A DNA stretch of 64,000 bases from Micrasema longulum (lineage: Eukaryota > Arthropoda > Insecta > Trichoptera > Brachycentridae): the NCBI GenBank assembly GCA_022494885.1, contig JAGVSM010003645.1, positions 124,001 through 188,000 on the forward strand, read 5' to 3'. The notes under the pieces are model-generated. The model saw only the letters and a list, made by a program, of their open reading frames with translations. It made no database searches and was not told the DNA's origin. Positions 48,285 to 58,329 of the stretch are shown piece by piece. The first letter of the stretch is position 1. Every line of letters starts with the position of its first letter. The position numbers and the translations under genes are program-made.

Positions 48285-49010
48285 TCAACAGAGATGAGGA
48301 ACATTTTATAGAAGGGAATATAGACGTCTAGGCATTTACGGGGCTTATGACCTGTCACTGAATGGTCTAAGTGGGCACTTTACACTATTTGTAACATTCA
48401 CCATTCTGCCTACGTTTGAACATCTATATACCTTAATTTCTTCGAAGCTAGCGAATGACAGGTCATAAGTATTTCATCATATTTTTTTATTTTATTAATT
48501 TAACTTAAAAATGTCTTTCTTGCTTACCGTAACACTTTATTTATTGTTTGCTTTACAGCATTTATTTCATAAGCTTATCATATATTTTTATTTTTTCGTG
48601 ATAATATATGCTTGCTTGTTTATTAATTTAACTTAAAAATGTCTTTCTTGCTTACCGTAACACTTTATTTATTGTTTGCTTTACAGAATTTATTTCATAA
48701 GCTTATATCTTTGCATTTTTTGTTTATATGCTTACTGTTTTTTCTTGCATACCTTTGTTATTATTGTTTGATTTTTTTTTTACTTTGTAAAACTTTTTAT
48801 TTTATCATTTTTAACTAATTTCACATATTTTTCTGTATATTCTGTGTTTATTATTTAGTATGTTAGCATGTATTTCATTATTATTTTTTGTAAATGCCTT
48901 TTGGGCTTTAACGATAAAATAAAATAAATAAGGCCTGTAAATGCCTAGTCTTCTATATTCCTTCATTTAAATTTTTCTTAATTCCTGTTGTAACATATTA
49001 AATAATCAAT
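48285..49010. mobile_element. foldback family FB, split by a LINE-D stub
   Basis: The left arm starts at about 48285 (CAACAGAGATGAGGAACATT) and passes GACGTCTAGGCATTTACGGG, CTTATGACCTGTCACTGAAT and GGGCACTTTACAC. The right arm begins near 48450 (AATGACAGGTCATAAG), is cut at 48469, and resumes at 48933 (GCCTGTAAATGCCTAGTCTTC) to the end near 49010 (CCTGTTGTAACATATT). Confidence 0.8.
48470..48927 (+). mobile_element. LINE-D 3' UTR stub inserted in FB
   Basis: Matches the 3' UTR of LINE-D at 29.97-30.36 kb and ends in an AAATAAAAT tail. It is bracketed by ATAAG at 48465-48469 and 48928-48932, a plausible target-site duplication. Part of the UTR (ATTAATTTAACTTAAAAATG... through TTTCATAAGCTTAT) occurs twice with a 128-bp offset, but only once in the 30-kb copy. 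Confidence 0.8.
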
Positions 49011-49019
49011 TGTTAGTTT

Positions 49020-49686
49020 TCAATATCTACATATTTTTCAGTTCGTGTTTTTAAAACCGTTATTTTTATATCGTTTATTTTGGTATGCTCTTGCGGTTTG
49101 CGTATTGCGTCTACTTGAAACAATGCTCGCTAATGAATCTCCATTGTGTGGCGCTAAACAAATGACAATTTCCCGACCAACGAGTGTAATCCGTTGTAAC
49201 TCTTCATCCTAATATACGGCTTAATTAACTCTGCCGGGACGGGGGCATCGATTGCCAATCATCTGTCACCCGCATCCGCGTCTTGCAAGCCAAATAGGGT
49301 GAGGGCAGGTCGCGAGAAACGATGGAGGAATAGGGATGATGATAATCGGTAATGACAATCGAATAACGTGCTTAAATCGGAAAAAAAATATATGCTTTCT
49401 CAAATGCCTTAATCTTTATACATTTAGGCCCGTTGCATCTTAAAAATTTAGTTACATTTTTTATCTTTGGAAAAATGTGTTGTTTTTTTTTTGTAAACTT
49501 GTTTTACCTACTCTGACAAAAATGTGTATTTTATTTATCAACCTAACTTGTTTCGATGCAGCCGAATTATCACGGAACAGAATGATCGTGGAACTCGAAT
49601 ATTGAAAAATATACTGCTCCTAAAAAAACAGCATTTAAAGTTAAAAAAAATATTTTACAGAATCCTTTTAAACCTATTTTAAAATT
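49020..49686. other. noncoding sequence with a GC-richer patch at 49130-49380
   Basis: GACGGGGGCATCGATTGCC and nearby sequence is well above background GC. It could be a conserved regulatory element. No gene recognised. Confidence 0.35.
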
Positions 49687-50092
49687 AATGTTTCTTTTTT
49701 GGTGATACCGTGTGTTTTGGATTTGTTCCGACGTTTTTCCTACCATTACAAAAGCCATCTTTAGGGTAAACTGAGTGTTTTGTAGAAAAAAGTGTGTGTT
49801 TAAGTACAGTGCATGAATAATAAAAGAGGCAATTGAAATACACAGACACCCAAATAACATTAACAATGACGACGGGCTTAAATTAAACTCAACATGTTTC
49901 CCAGCTCTACATACTACAAAAATGAATAGAAATGTGCCTACTGCCGACTGCGACACGGTACAAATTACTAGTACTCAAACACACACTTTTTTATACAAAA
50001 CACTCAGTTTACCCTGAAGATGGCTCCTGCAATGGTAGCCGAAATGTTGGAACAAATCCAACACACACGGTATTACCCAAAAAAAAAACATA
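49687..50092. mobile_element. foldback/MITE with about 120-bp inverted arms
   Basis: The left arm holds ATACCGTGTGTTTTGGATTT, GCCATCTTTAGGGTAAACTG and AGTGTTTTGTAGAAAAAAGTG. The right arm holds their reverse complements (CACTTTTTTATACAAAACACT, CAGTTTACCCTGAAGATGGC, AATCCAACACACACGGTAT). The arms pair with few mismatches over about 120 bp around a 165-bp centre with no recognised coding. It is a non-autonomous DNA element; no second copy is seen here. Confidence 0.85.
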
Positions 50093-50269
50093 TTGATAAC
50101 AGTGGCCGGTAAAAATCTTCGCACCTATTTATTTTTAAACTATTCAAAATAAGACATATATGGTATTTTCGATACAGCAAGATTCCACGTTGGGCGCCAT
50201 TTGTAAGACGTATAAAAATCTGACTTTTTAAGCTATTTTGAATATTCGATTTTTTCAATACGTTCCGCG

Positions 50270-50475
50270 CTTCGTTAGAACCGAGAAAACTGGGGTGCCT
50301 CCCTAGCGCCTCGCTCAGCTGATCGATCCCCGCTACGCCAGCGTAGAGCGGGCGCGGGTGGATGAGGACAGTAGCGCCCGTGCAGTGGTCGACTACGCTG
50401 CTTGCGTCGGCCGTCAGCACTACTACTGCACTCGCGTCCTGTCACCAGCGTTTTGTCCACGAACGGAATTTTTCC
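50270..50475. promoter_or_regulatory. CpG-rich island, function unknown
   Basis: Strongly GC-rich (CTAGCGCCTCGCTCAGCTG, GAGCGGGCGCGGGTGGATG) within AT-rich flanks. Frames on both strands cross it without known motifs. It may be a promoter or noncoding exon, perhaps tied to the candidate exon 2.3 kb downstream. Confidence 0.25.
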
Positions 50476-51319
50476 AGATAGTGTCAACCTGTGAAATACA
50501 TGTTTTCCCAAATCCATTTTTTGATAATGATGTCAGTGAAAAATGCATAATTTAAAATATAACCGAACTAAATTAAGCGTTTCCTAATCACATTGATTGA
50601 GTATATTTTAATAAATGTAATTTGTTTTGAATGTTTATTTGAATTCTATATTTATAAGGTATCTTAAATGTTTTTAAGCATATTAAAATACGTAATTTAT
50701 TTGTGCGTAGATGTTTTTATCGTTTTGATTATGTATAAATTTTGCGAACGTTATTTGACATTGTAAATTATAATTAAATTCACAGACGGGGAAAGTGTCA
50801 ACTTAAAATTTCAAAAGTATGAACGTTGTCGTATTTAATTTTATTTGTTTTCAAACAAAAGCAAGTAATTTTACCTAGACTTTTATTTTTTGTGCATATA
50901 AAACTATCTTATCTAATTTAATATGCATAGTGTATTGTGTTTTTATTCTGAATCACTTCTGTATTTGAAGTTGATATCGTGGTGCTATGTTGACATTTCT
51001 AATCTAGTCATGTGTGAATACCATATTCTGATTCATTTATAATTTATTCATTCGATCACGATACCCATAAAACGCATAAGTATATTACAGCTCTCCGATA
51101 AATTTTTTTCTGTTAAATACGACATTAATGATCATTTTGCCCCAGAAATGTAGACATTGATAAATTAAATGTTCGTCTGTGGTCCGACAGAAAAGGGTCC
51201 ATTTGAAATAAAGGAAATCATTGTACTAGTAGTTTATCGCCTACCCTTAATTTCAATGAATTGTAATTTTACATTTCGCAGTTTCATGTTTATTTATTTT
51301 TTTAAATATAATTGGGTAC
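50476..51319. other. AT-rich sequence
   Basis: Nothing recognised. Confidence 0.4.
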
Positions 51320-51327
51320 TCTACAGT

Positions 51328-51696
51328 CGGCCTCGTGCTGTAATGGTCAGCGCCCTTGCCTACCATGCAAGAGGTCTCTGGTTCGATTTCCGACATGTTT
51401 GATATGAAATATTTATTTAAATGGGTGTTTTCACACCAGGATATTTCATAGTCCATGGACAGGTACCTGAAGCGTAAGACTGAAGAAGATTAAATTAAAT
51501 TAATTTAACAATAAAATTACTATGTAAAGCGCCCTTGAGGTATTTTATTACGAAAATGGCGCTATATAATTTATCCATAATAATAATAACTGATCATTTA
51601 CCCTCATGTAACAAATAATGATCATGATTCGCTGCGATCGGTGTACCAATGCAGTGCCCTATGCGCCATTTGGTGCGGAAAGGGAATGCTGATGAT
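51328..51696 (+). mobile_element. SINE-A, full-length copy with a nested insert
   Basis: The best SINE-A copy. Head with box A CTGTAATGGTC and box B TGGTTCGATTTCC, body TTTCATAGTCCATGGACAGG, then (after the insert) the core GCTGCGATCGGTGTACCAATG, CAGTGCCCTATGCGCCATTT and the end GGGAATGCTGATGATT. It is flanked by TCTACAGT at 51320-51327 and 51697-51704, an 8-bp target-site duplication. Removing the insert and its duplication leaves about 259 bp. It is transcribed by RNA polymerase III in related families. Confidence 0.9.
51484..51588 (+). mobile_element. family-T 3' fragment nested in SINE-A
   Basis: A 105-bp segment bracketed by ACTGA at 51479-51483 and 51589-51593. ACTGA occurs once at this point in other SINE-A copies. 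It contains AAAGCGCCCTTGAGGTATTT and AAAATGGCGCTATATAATTT and ends in ATAATAATAA. It shares this 3' end with 18481-18600. Confidence 0.85.
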
Positions 51697-51704
51697 TCTA
51701 CAGT

Positions 51705-52720
51705 AAATGTTTTCAGTATTCAAAAACGGCAATATAGGTAATGAAATTAGTTTTTCAGATTTTATTCTATTTTTCTACGTAATTTAAATTCTTAATAACA
51801 TTTTTATTAAGGTTCAAATTTCAACAACTTAGTAGAATATCTCTATTAATATGCTCAATCAATGGTTCATTCATAACAAAATACTTTGTACTGAATATGT
51901 AAGTTCGTAATATTTCAAACATTGTAGCTACATTACAAACTTAACGAGGAATCCCAACAGAGAAAGTAAATTCACTTTACATGAAAGCGGCTCAAACAAA
52001 TATCATTAATAATATTAAATACATATCGAATTCAGTCGACGTGAAGAAATAAACTGGTGGCAGCTTTAAGATATTAAATTATTAAAAGGCAACATCTGGC
52101 TTAAGACAGACGCAGCCGACGTTTGTAATTAAATAACTACTGTTACCTGGAAAAAATAAAAGATAGTCGAGATAAAAACGTTTTAAGCAACTTTTTGTGT
52201 ACTGTTATTAATGCAATTACATGTTAACACAGATCAAAAGGTTTATGAAAAACCATGAGACTAAGATCTGGGTCTGTATAAAACATAAATTAATACCGTA
52301 AAAATCATCAACGATTACATGGCAACGTTCGACATTAGTTCTTAAAGACATTTTCAAAAAGATAAAGGAAACTTAGTAGTGCTCCGTATTAGTTTTTGAA
52401 GATATATCAAAACAAAAGTGCATATTTGGAATTCTATTGATTGTTTAGAACATTGTTCTTGACGGTATTTGCCAAAACAGTGTGTAGCCTAATGAGTTAT
52501 GAACGTCTTTTGTCCTTAAAGACACTTATCTATGTATTATTTGGAGTGATCTCTGTAAATGATTGAGATCGTTTTTTGTACGTATTTGGTGTGATCTTAT
52601 TAATTATTGCAAACGTCTTAAACTGTGCGTATTTTAAATGGCCTTGACTCTTGAGAACGCCCTTAGTGCATATTCGAAATGAGGTTATCATTAAGTTCTT
52701 GAACTACCGAATTACTGCAG
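51705..52720. other. AT-rich sequence, probable intron or promoter-proximal region
   Basis: No gene or element recognised. It ends in an acceptor-like CGAATTACTGCAG (AG at 52719-52720). Confidence 0.35.
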
Positions 52721-52936
52721 AAGTGGTTGAAGAAGCGCAGCATTCAGCAGATATCGCCATGCCCTGAGCATGTGAGGAGAGGCTCGCATGGCGCTGACGG
52801 GGCCCCCGGGCGGGGCTCCCCCTGCCGCAGCCTGCGCGCCCCCCAACCCCTGACATGTTCTCGGAGCTGTGCAGGGAGACGCTCCGAAGGGCGTGCTACG
52901 CCATCACCTACTGCAGGGACAATGCGATGGACACGT
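52721..52936 (+). CDS. candidate host exon with start codon, gene unknown
   Basis: A GC-rich block between an acceptor-like TTACTGCAG and a consensus donor (GTAAGG, GT at 52937). The frame I favour starts at ATG 52855, reads MFSELCRETLRRACYAITY and then CRDNAMDT, and leaves after the first base of a codon. That is the same phase as the exon at 18.2 kb, so the two could be alternative first coding exons. Two other readings exist. One frame is open through all 216 bp (72 codons) but gives a Ser/Arg/Gly-rich string typical of a shadow frame. Joining the 18.2-kb exon directly to 52721 meets a stop after about 15 codons. A short upstream frame (MALTGPPGG...) ends just before the chosen ATG. I do not recognise the protein. 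Confidence 0.45.
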
Positions 52937-53582
52937 GTAAGGAATAATGGTCTTTACCTTGTATACTTCTTGTTCGCCTGGTAGGCATTCGTATTATCTA
53001 TCAGGCGAGCAGCATATTTGTAAATACACGACGCTTTATCTATTCGGGATGCTTCGGTATCACTCAGAAATACGTCTCCTGTTCGGTATGTTTCGAAATC
53101 GTTTGGGCGCCTGTTAGTAATTAGTACTGTTCGATTTCGTAAGCCAAAAATCGCCCCTGAAAAGCGCCTGCTAACCTCATTCAACATAAACATTCTCGTT
53201 TTCTTTTTAGTATCTCTGCTTCGCCATAAATCTCCTTCAAAAGTATTTGTTTAGTTTATTTTTCTACTGGGGTGAATAACGTGCGGGTATTTACGAATAT
53301 GCAGGCAGGCAGTTACCAAAACCTTTAAATGATGAAGTAATATTGCATGTTTTTATATTTACGGTTTTTACTATTTTTTTCTATTCTGTTTGTTTAGTTT
53401 TAAAAAGGTTTATTTGAATTGTCTAAAATATCAAGCTGTACCTCAATCCATTTTGTAGCTTTATCCCTATCAAAATTTATCGGCTCATTTTTACGAAATT
53501 TTCAACTAAATTTAAGGACTAAAAAACTTATACTATTGGTAGATAAAATACAGTAAATAATATCTGACACTGTCTAACATAC
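52937..53582. other. noncoding sequence after candidate donor
   Basis: GC-richer near the donor, AT-rich beyond. Nothing recognised. Confidence 0.35.
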
Positions 53583-53700
53583 GAGGGCTGTCCGATAAAT
53601 TTTAAGAATAGCAGTGAAAATTATTTTTCGCACGAAATACATTTTATTTTTCAAACATGATCACCCTCTTACGTTTTTTCAATAATTATTTTCCATCATT
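53583..53700. mobile_element. mariner-like terminal sequence
   Basis: TACGAGGGCTGTCCGATAAA resembles terminal inverted repeats of mariner-type elements. It points inward toward the decayed transposase but lies about 1 kb beyond the expected 3' end, so it may belong to it (with an insertion between) or to another element. Confidence 0.45.
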
Positions 53701-53705
53701 AATAT

Positions 53706-53725
53706 ATAATAATAATAATAATAGA
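53706..53725. repeat. AAT microsatellite
   Basis: About six ATA/AAT units in tandem. Confidence 0.7.
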
Positions 53726-54689
53726 GTATTCATCAAATAAAATACACGTGTTTTTTCTATAATTACACATTATAAGAATAAAAACATAACGTATTGACAC
53801 ATATTTGTCCCGATAAACTATTTAATAAGATGTAATAACTTAAATTTACATATGTTATTAATTAAAAATACTTGGTACACTTCCACTTATTCGTTTGACC
53901 AATTAGCGCTTTCACCCTCTAATGAACATCTTCAGACTGGTGAATATTATACAATGTAAGGATAATTTATATAAAACTAAATATTATCTTAAGTTTAGGT
54001 ACATTTGAAAATAAGTTGAAAGATATACAATACGCAATACTTCATTGAATCAGAGTGGGACAAATAATTTAAACATATGATGGCGGTGTACTGTAAGAGA
54101 GGATTCTATTCTTTGAAAATTATTTATTGTTTTATAACAATGTGCATGGTCCCACTAAGGGTACTACTAAGGGTGAGTTTTTTCATTTTATCTGCTGATT
54201 TATCAAAATTCTATCGCTGTTATTTTTTTTCCTATTTATTTTTAAAATATCTAATCTATCTAACTTTGGACCTTTATATCCTACATGTAAATAAGTGAAA
54301 GTGAACCAAATATTTTTAATAATTAACTTATACTTAAATATAAGTTATTATATCATTACAATGGAATTCCATCAAGAATTATCAATAAATAATTTAAATC
54401 AAATATTAAATAATAGTTTGTCATCGGGTGCTCAGACATTAGTTTCTTGAAAGATTCAAATAAAAGAGTACAGACATAATATTGTACAGATAATAATGAA
54501 CATATATTTTTTTTGTGCTTTGAAAAAAAAGCAGTATTAAGGGGAAAGAAAGAAAACATCTAAAAAAAACCAAGTAAAATGGTTTGAAATAAAATATTTT
54601 CTTAAGAAGTAGAAAAATAGAGAAAAAGTCATTAAAATTAAAAAATATACATTATATATTTGAAACTTTAAAAAAATGTAAAAGTAGTG
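53726..54689. other. AT-rich sequence between mariner parts
   Basis: No gene recognised. It may include an unidentified insertion within the mariner element. Confidence 0.3.
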
Positions 54690-55497
54690 GGTGCTCATAA
54701 ATGCAACCAAAACAAGTTAAAAACATTCTAAAACTATTCCGGTTTATCTCCAAAATACTCATCCACGGCTGCAATGACTTCTTCATTCGGTGTAAAACTT
54801 TGTTGTCTGTGCTTTCCGGCAAGAAATTTCTTCAGGTTAGGAAATAGACACTAGGGACTAAATCTGGTAATATGATGGATGTTCAAGCAATTCATACTTT
54901 GATTCATTCATTTCATTCATCTTAGCCATTGTCAAAATGCTTTTGTGAGCAGGTGCGTTGTCTTGATGAAAAATGATTGTTTCCTTCACTAACCCTGGTC
55001 TAAGCTCACTTGTTCTTTCATCTATGATCAAAAGAGCTTGTATAATATTCCAAATTTATTGTTTTACCTTTCTGAAGATAATCGATCAGAAAAATTCCTT
55101 TCCGAAAAACTGTTGCTATAACCTTTCCTGCTGATGGAGCTGCCTTCATTGGTTCACTTCCACCGGCTTCAATCTATTGCTTTGGCTGTTCTTATTAGTA
55201 GTGGACCCAAGTTTTATCAACAGTCACAAAACGTCGTTTAGAATCCAATTCATTTCGCTTAAAACAATCCAAACTAGCTCGGAAAACAACAATTCGAATG
55301 CGTTTTTGATCAATAGATTGCAAATGCGGCAAATCTTGCTCAAAGCTTTTTCATCTTTAATTCCTCATGTTAAATAAATATGACCCACCCGGTCTTTTGA
55401 GATGTCTAGGGGCTCAACTGTTTTGCGCACTTTTAATTGTCGATCATTTGAAATCAAATGACTTTTCGAATGTCTGGTGTTGTAACAGTTTTAGGAC
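54690..55497 (-). pseudogene. decayed mariner transposase
   Basis: On the minus strand, fragments in several frames give TGRPKTVTTPDIRKVI, RFVTVDKTWVHY (first catalytic Asp region), FHQDNAPAHKS (second Asp, about 54940-54980), LFPNLKKFLAGKH and EEVIAAVDEYFGDKPE, in the order of a mariner transposase. Stops and frameshifts occur throughout, including in the HP.YSPD region that holds the third Asp. The N-terminal helix-turn-helix part is missing: the match stops at about 55497 where LINE-G begins. In the family this enzyme cuts and pastes the element at TA sites. This copy cannot be active. Confidence 0.88.
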
Positions 55498-55960
55498 GTC
55501 CAGTGCATGGATTAGAGATAAAATATTAAACTACAAGGTAGATACTAACCTCCTAAATAAAATACAAATAAATACGGGATTGAGAACACTCAAACATCGG
55601 GAAATATTTAAACTGCCTTTGTTTTCAAATAATGCTACATACCTCATACCCATGGCCCGCATGCGTCGGGAATATAATATATACTGCCGAAACAATAAAA
55701 TTGACATTTTTCATGATACTCTCTCAGCTTTTGCGAATAATCTCTTAGGAATAAATCTTATTCAATAAGTACACATGTACAACTTATTTTTTATTGCATT
55801 GTATCCTGTATGAAAAAATATTTATTATAACTTAATATATAAATCTATTTTGTGTAATTATATAATTGAAGATATATATGCATGTAAAATTGTATCGACG
55901 AATGCTTTCAAATTGTATGTTTTCTAGTATGTATCTTTGTTGAATTACCTAATAAAATAA
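55498..55960 (+). pseudogene. LINE-G, C-terminal coding end and 3' UTR
   Basis: The frame reads LLNKIQINTGLRTLKHREIF, then YLIPMARMRREYN and IDIFHDTLSAFANNLLG, ending at TAA 55766-55768. This fits the post-RT pattern of Jockey/CR1 LINEs (compare LINE-E and the 3-kb LINE). The UTR ends in AATAAAATAAAAAAG. It is 5'-truncated and joined to the mariner relic, probably inserted into it. Confidence 0.75.
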
Positions 55961-57673
55961 AAAAGAGATTGGTTTCGTGAAGACGTTTAAAAAAAAATAA
56001 CAGTTTAGTGCAGTGTGTGACACCCCCCCCCCCCTCTACCCCATTTCTTCAACACTTCTTTCGAATAAAGATATTTCTTTCTTCGGTTATTTTTTTTGGC
56101 TTTGTACGTTTTTAATATTGGGTACTGTAAAAACTAGTTATTTTCAGAATTATTTGAGTCGCATGCATAATTAAATGATAATAAAAGCTATATGAGGTTC
56201 TTGTAGATCTTCCGCTAAAATCTGCGTCATTGATGTTAGATATAGTTTTCCGCACTTATTTATACTGTATGGCTGAGTTGTTTTTACTTGTAGTATATCA
56301 CTAAATCGCCTATGTTTCAGATAGTTTGAAAATAATTCACAATCTCCATTTGCGCCACTCATAAAAACAAATCTCTCGCTAATTTATCTAAATTTTATAC
56401 GAATTTATGCGACAATTAGCCCCGGGGCTTTTAAGGATCATTTTATAGACAATTTCGCAGTATTTTTGTTTTAGAGCGTTCCTTTGGGAGCCAAACCATT
56501 TGGTCTTTTCTCTCCATTTAAAGTTTCCTCGGTCTCAACTTTATTATTTTATTCTTGAGAAATTTATATCGGGTATAACATTTCTTTAGTCTTGATGCTT
56601 TTGTCTGGAAATATAATATTATTAAGGTTTTCCTTGAACATCTTGGTCTTAGTTTCAACAGGTAACAATTTTTTTTCTGCGTGAGTAAATGCGTTATTTT
56701 ATACTTCCTTTTGACAATGGAAAGCGTAATGGACTAAAGTTTTATTTAAAAAATACACTGGTGTTAACTTTACTATGGTGAAGGGTTTTCCTGCGTAAAA
56801 TATTTTTGAATTTTCACCACCAGCATTATGTTACATAATATACTTTATTCATAATTAATCTATTTTGCCTCGTTTTCTTACTGTAGACGAAGCAAAATCT
56901 TTTAATTCACAAATGATTTAAAAGAGCTTGTAAATTTATATTGCTCTAAGAAGACATTAAAATCAGGATCGTATTAACTCTTGTGTGGCTGTGATGTCAC
57001 ACTAGTCTACATACGATACAAGACTTTATATAATTGTTTTATTTTTTTTAATGAAGAAGTTGTATTTTCTGTAATCTTCAAATGAATATTTCACACCGGA
57101 TTTGGAAAGTAAAATTTGTATAACTATGCTGGATTTTAAAACAAAAAATATGCATCTACGCAAAGAATGAATGTTCGCCAGTACAGCGATAAATCTGTAT
57201 GAGAGCGCTCATTACAAGAAAGGCAGAGACGCTGTTCTGTGGGCAGTGTTTGCGTAAAACAGATTCAGCCAATTATCTACGGTGATGGGGGACGCACGCA
57301 TGTAAAATGAGCGTCGTATTTAAAATGTTTAATTAATTTTTTTATAACAGGGCTAACTTATATGTTATTTTTTATGAACTATGGAAAAGGAATTATTAAA
57401 CAGTATGTCTCCATGTTTTTTTTTCAAATGTCTGAACTTTAAAATATTCCGTCTTTTGCTTGTGGTAACACGATTTTACATCACCGCGCGCAAATGAATT
57501 ATTTACCACAGTCTTTTAAGACTTAATGTGTTAATTTTATTTTAATATGTATAAGTTTTTCACAATTTTATTATGTAAATATAATTCTTACGTGTTTACC
57601 AAAATTTGAAGTATGTCCAAATACTTATAAACGAATTTGAATTACGCTCCCTAGGAAATCATTAAGATTTAAA
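55961..57673. other. AT-rich sequence with a C12 run
   Basis: A run of 12 C lies at 56023-56034. No gene recognised. A GC-richer patch occurs at 57180-57310. Confidence 0.35.
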
Positions 57674-57972
57674 TCTTTTGCAACAGAGAGGAAAAACATT
57701 TTTGAGATGGGATTATGACCTGCCCTAGGCCGGTTTAAGTTGCCACTTTAAACAGCCCGTCAATACAGGTTACAGCTTTTTTACGTCACCATAATCAACA
57801 GATGGAAGAGTTCAGGAAATGTGGATGTTTATAAAAAGGCAGAATGGTGAATGTTACACGGTGATGTAAAGTGGCCCCTTAAATCAACCGAGGGCAGGTC
57901 AGAAACCCCGCATAAAAAAATGCCCAGAGTTCTATATTCTGTTTTCAAAAACGTTTTCACTCTGTGTTGCAA
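57674..57972. mobile_element. foldback family FB copy
   Basis: Outer ends TGCAACAGAGAGGAAAAACA and (reversed) TTGCAACACAGAGTGAAAAC. The inner arms hold GGTTTAAGTTGCCACTTTAA and GTAAAGTGGCCCCTTAAATC. The middle holds AGGCAGAATGGTGAATGTTAC. The left arm lacks about 30 bp found in the right arm. Confidence 0.8.
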
Positions 57973-58280
57973 TTTGTTTTTCGTGATTATTACGATTTGT
58001 CTTATCATGATTTCTGTACAAAAAAATGTGATTATGCTAGCCTATCTACTACAAGTTTTTCGTTTTTTCAGTTTAGTTTTAATTTCACATTTTTTGAAAG
58101 AATTACTTTTGTATTAACTTTTAATTCCCGCTTAGCATATTTTCGTGCGGGTTTTTCTAGTGGCAGCGCGCGGAGTGATATTTCCCTTCCGACCGGGTAT
58201 TATTCCGCGCGGGTGACTCCTCACTCCTATACACGGCCCATCATCCCACTTCGAGGGTACAGTGCGTGATGCCATTACCA
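57973..58280. other. noncoding sequence with a GC-richer patch at 58140-58275
   Basis: No frame or family recognised. Confidence 0.35.
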
Positions 58281-58327
58281 GGGCCGCGATTACAAACCCT
58301 ATCTTCATCGGTACATATCGAGACCAA
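58281..58327. mobile_element. MITE M1 end fragment
   Basis: GGGCCGCGATTACAAACCCT and ATCTTCATCGGTACATATCG match the M1 end at 6145-6190 almost exactly. The match is cut off where LINE-H begins. Confidence 0.75.
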
Positions 58328-58329
58328 TA

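Noticed and set aside
48494..48740. CRISPR-like or satellite array
   Set aside because: Only two units of 128 bp, inside a LINE 3' UTR. No regular spacers.
49570..49956. 128-codon minus-strand frame as a membrane protein gene
   Set aside because: It lies across the inverted arm of the foldback at 49687-50092 and its composition follows from that repeat.
18204..52760. Direct splicing of the 18.2-kb exon to 52721
   Set aside because: Phase-correct joining reaches a stop after about 15 codons. It is possible only as a short terminal isoform, for which there is no support.
52721..52936. 72-codon frame open through the whole exon as the coding frame
   Set aside because: It gives an Arg/Ser/Gly/Pro-rich string typical of an out-of-frame reading of GC-rich coding DNA. 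The frame from 52855 looks more protein-like, though this is not certain.
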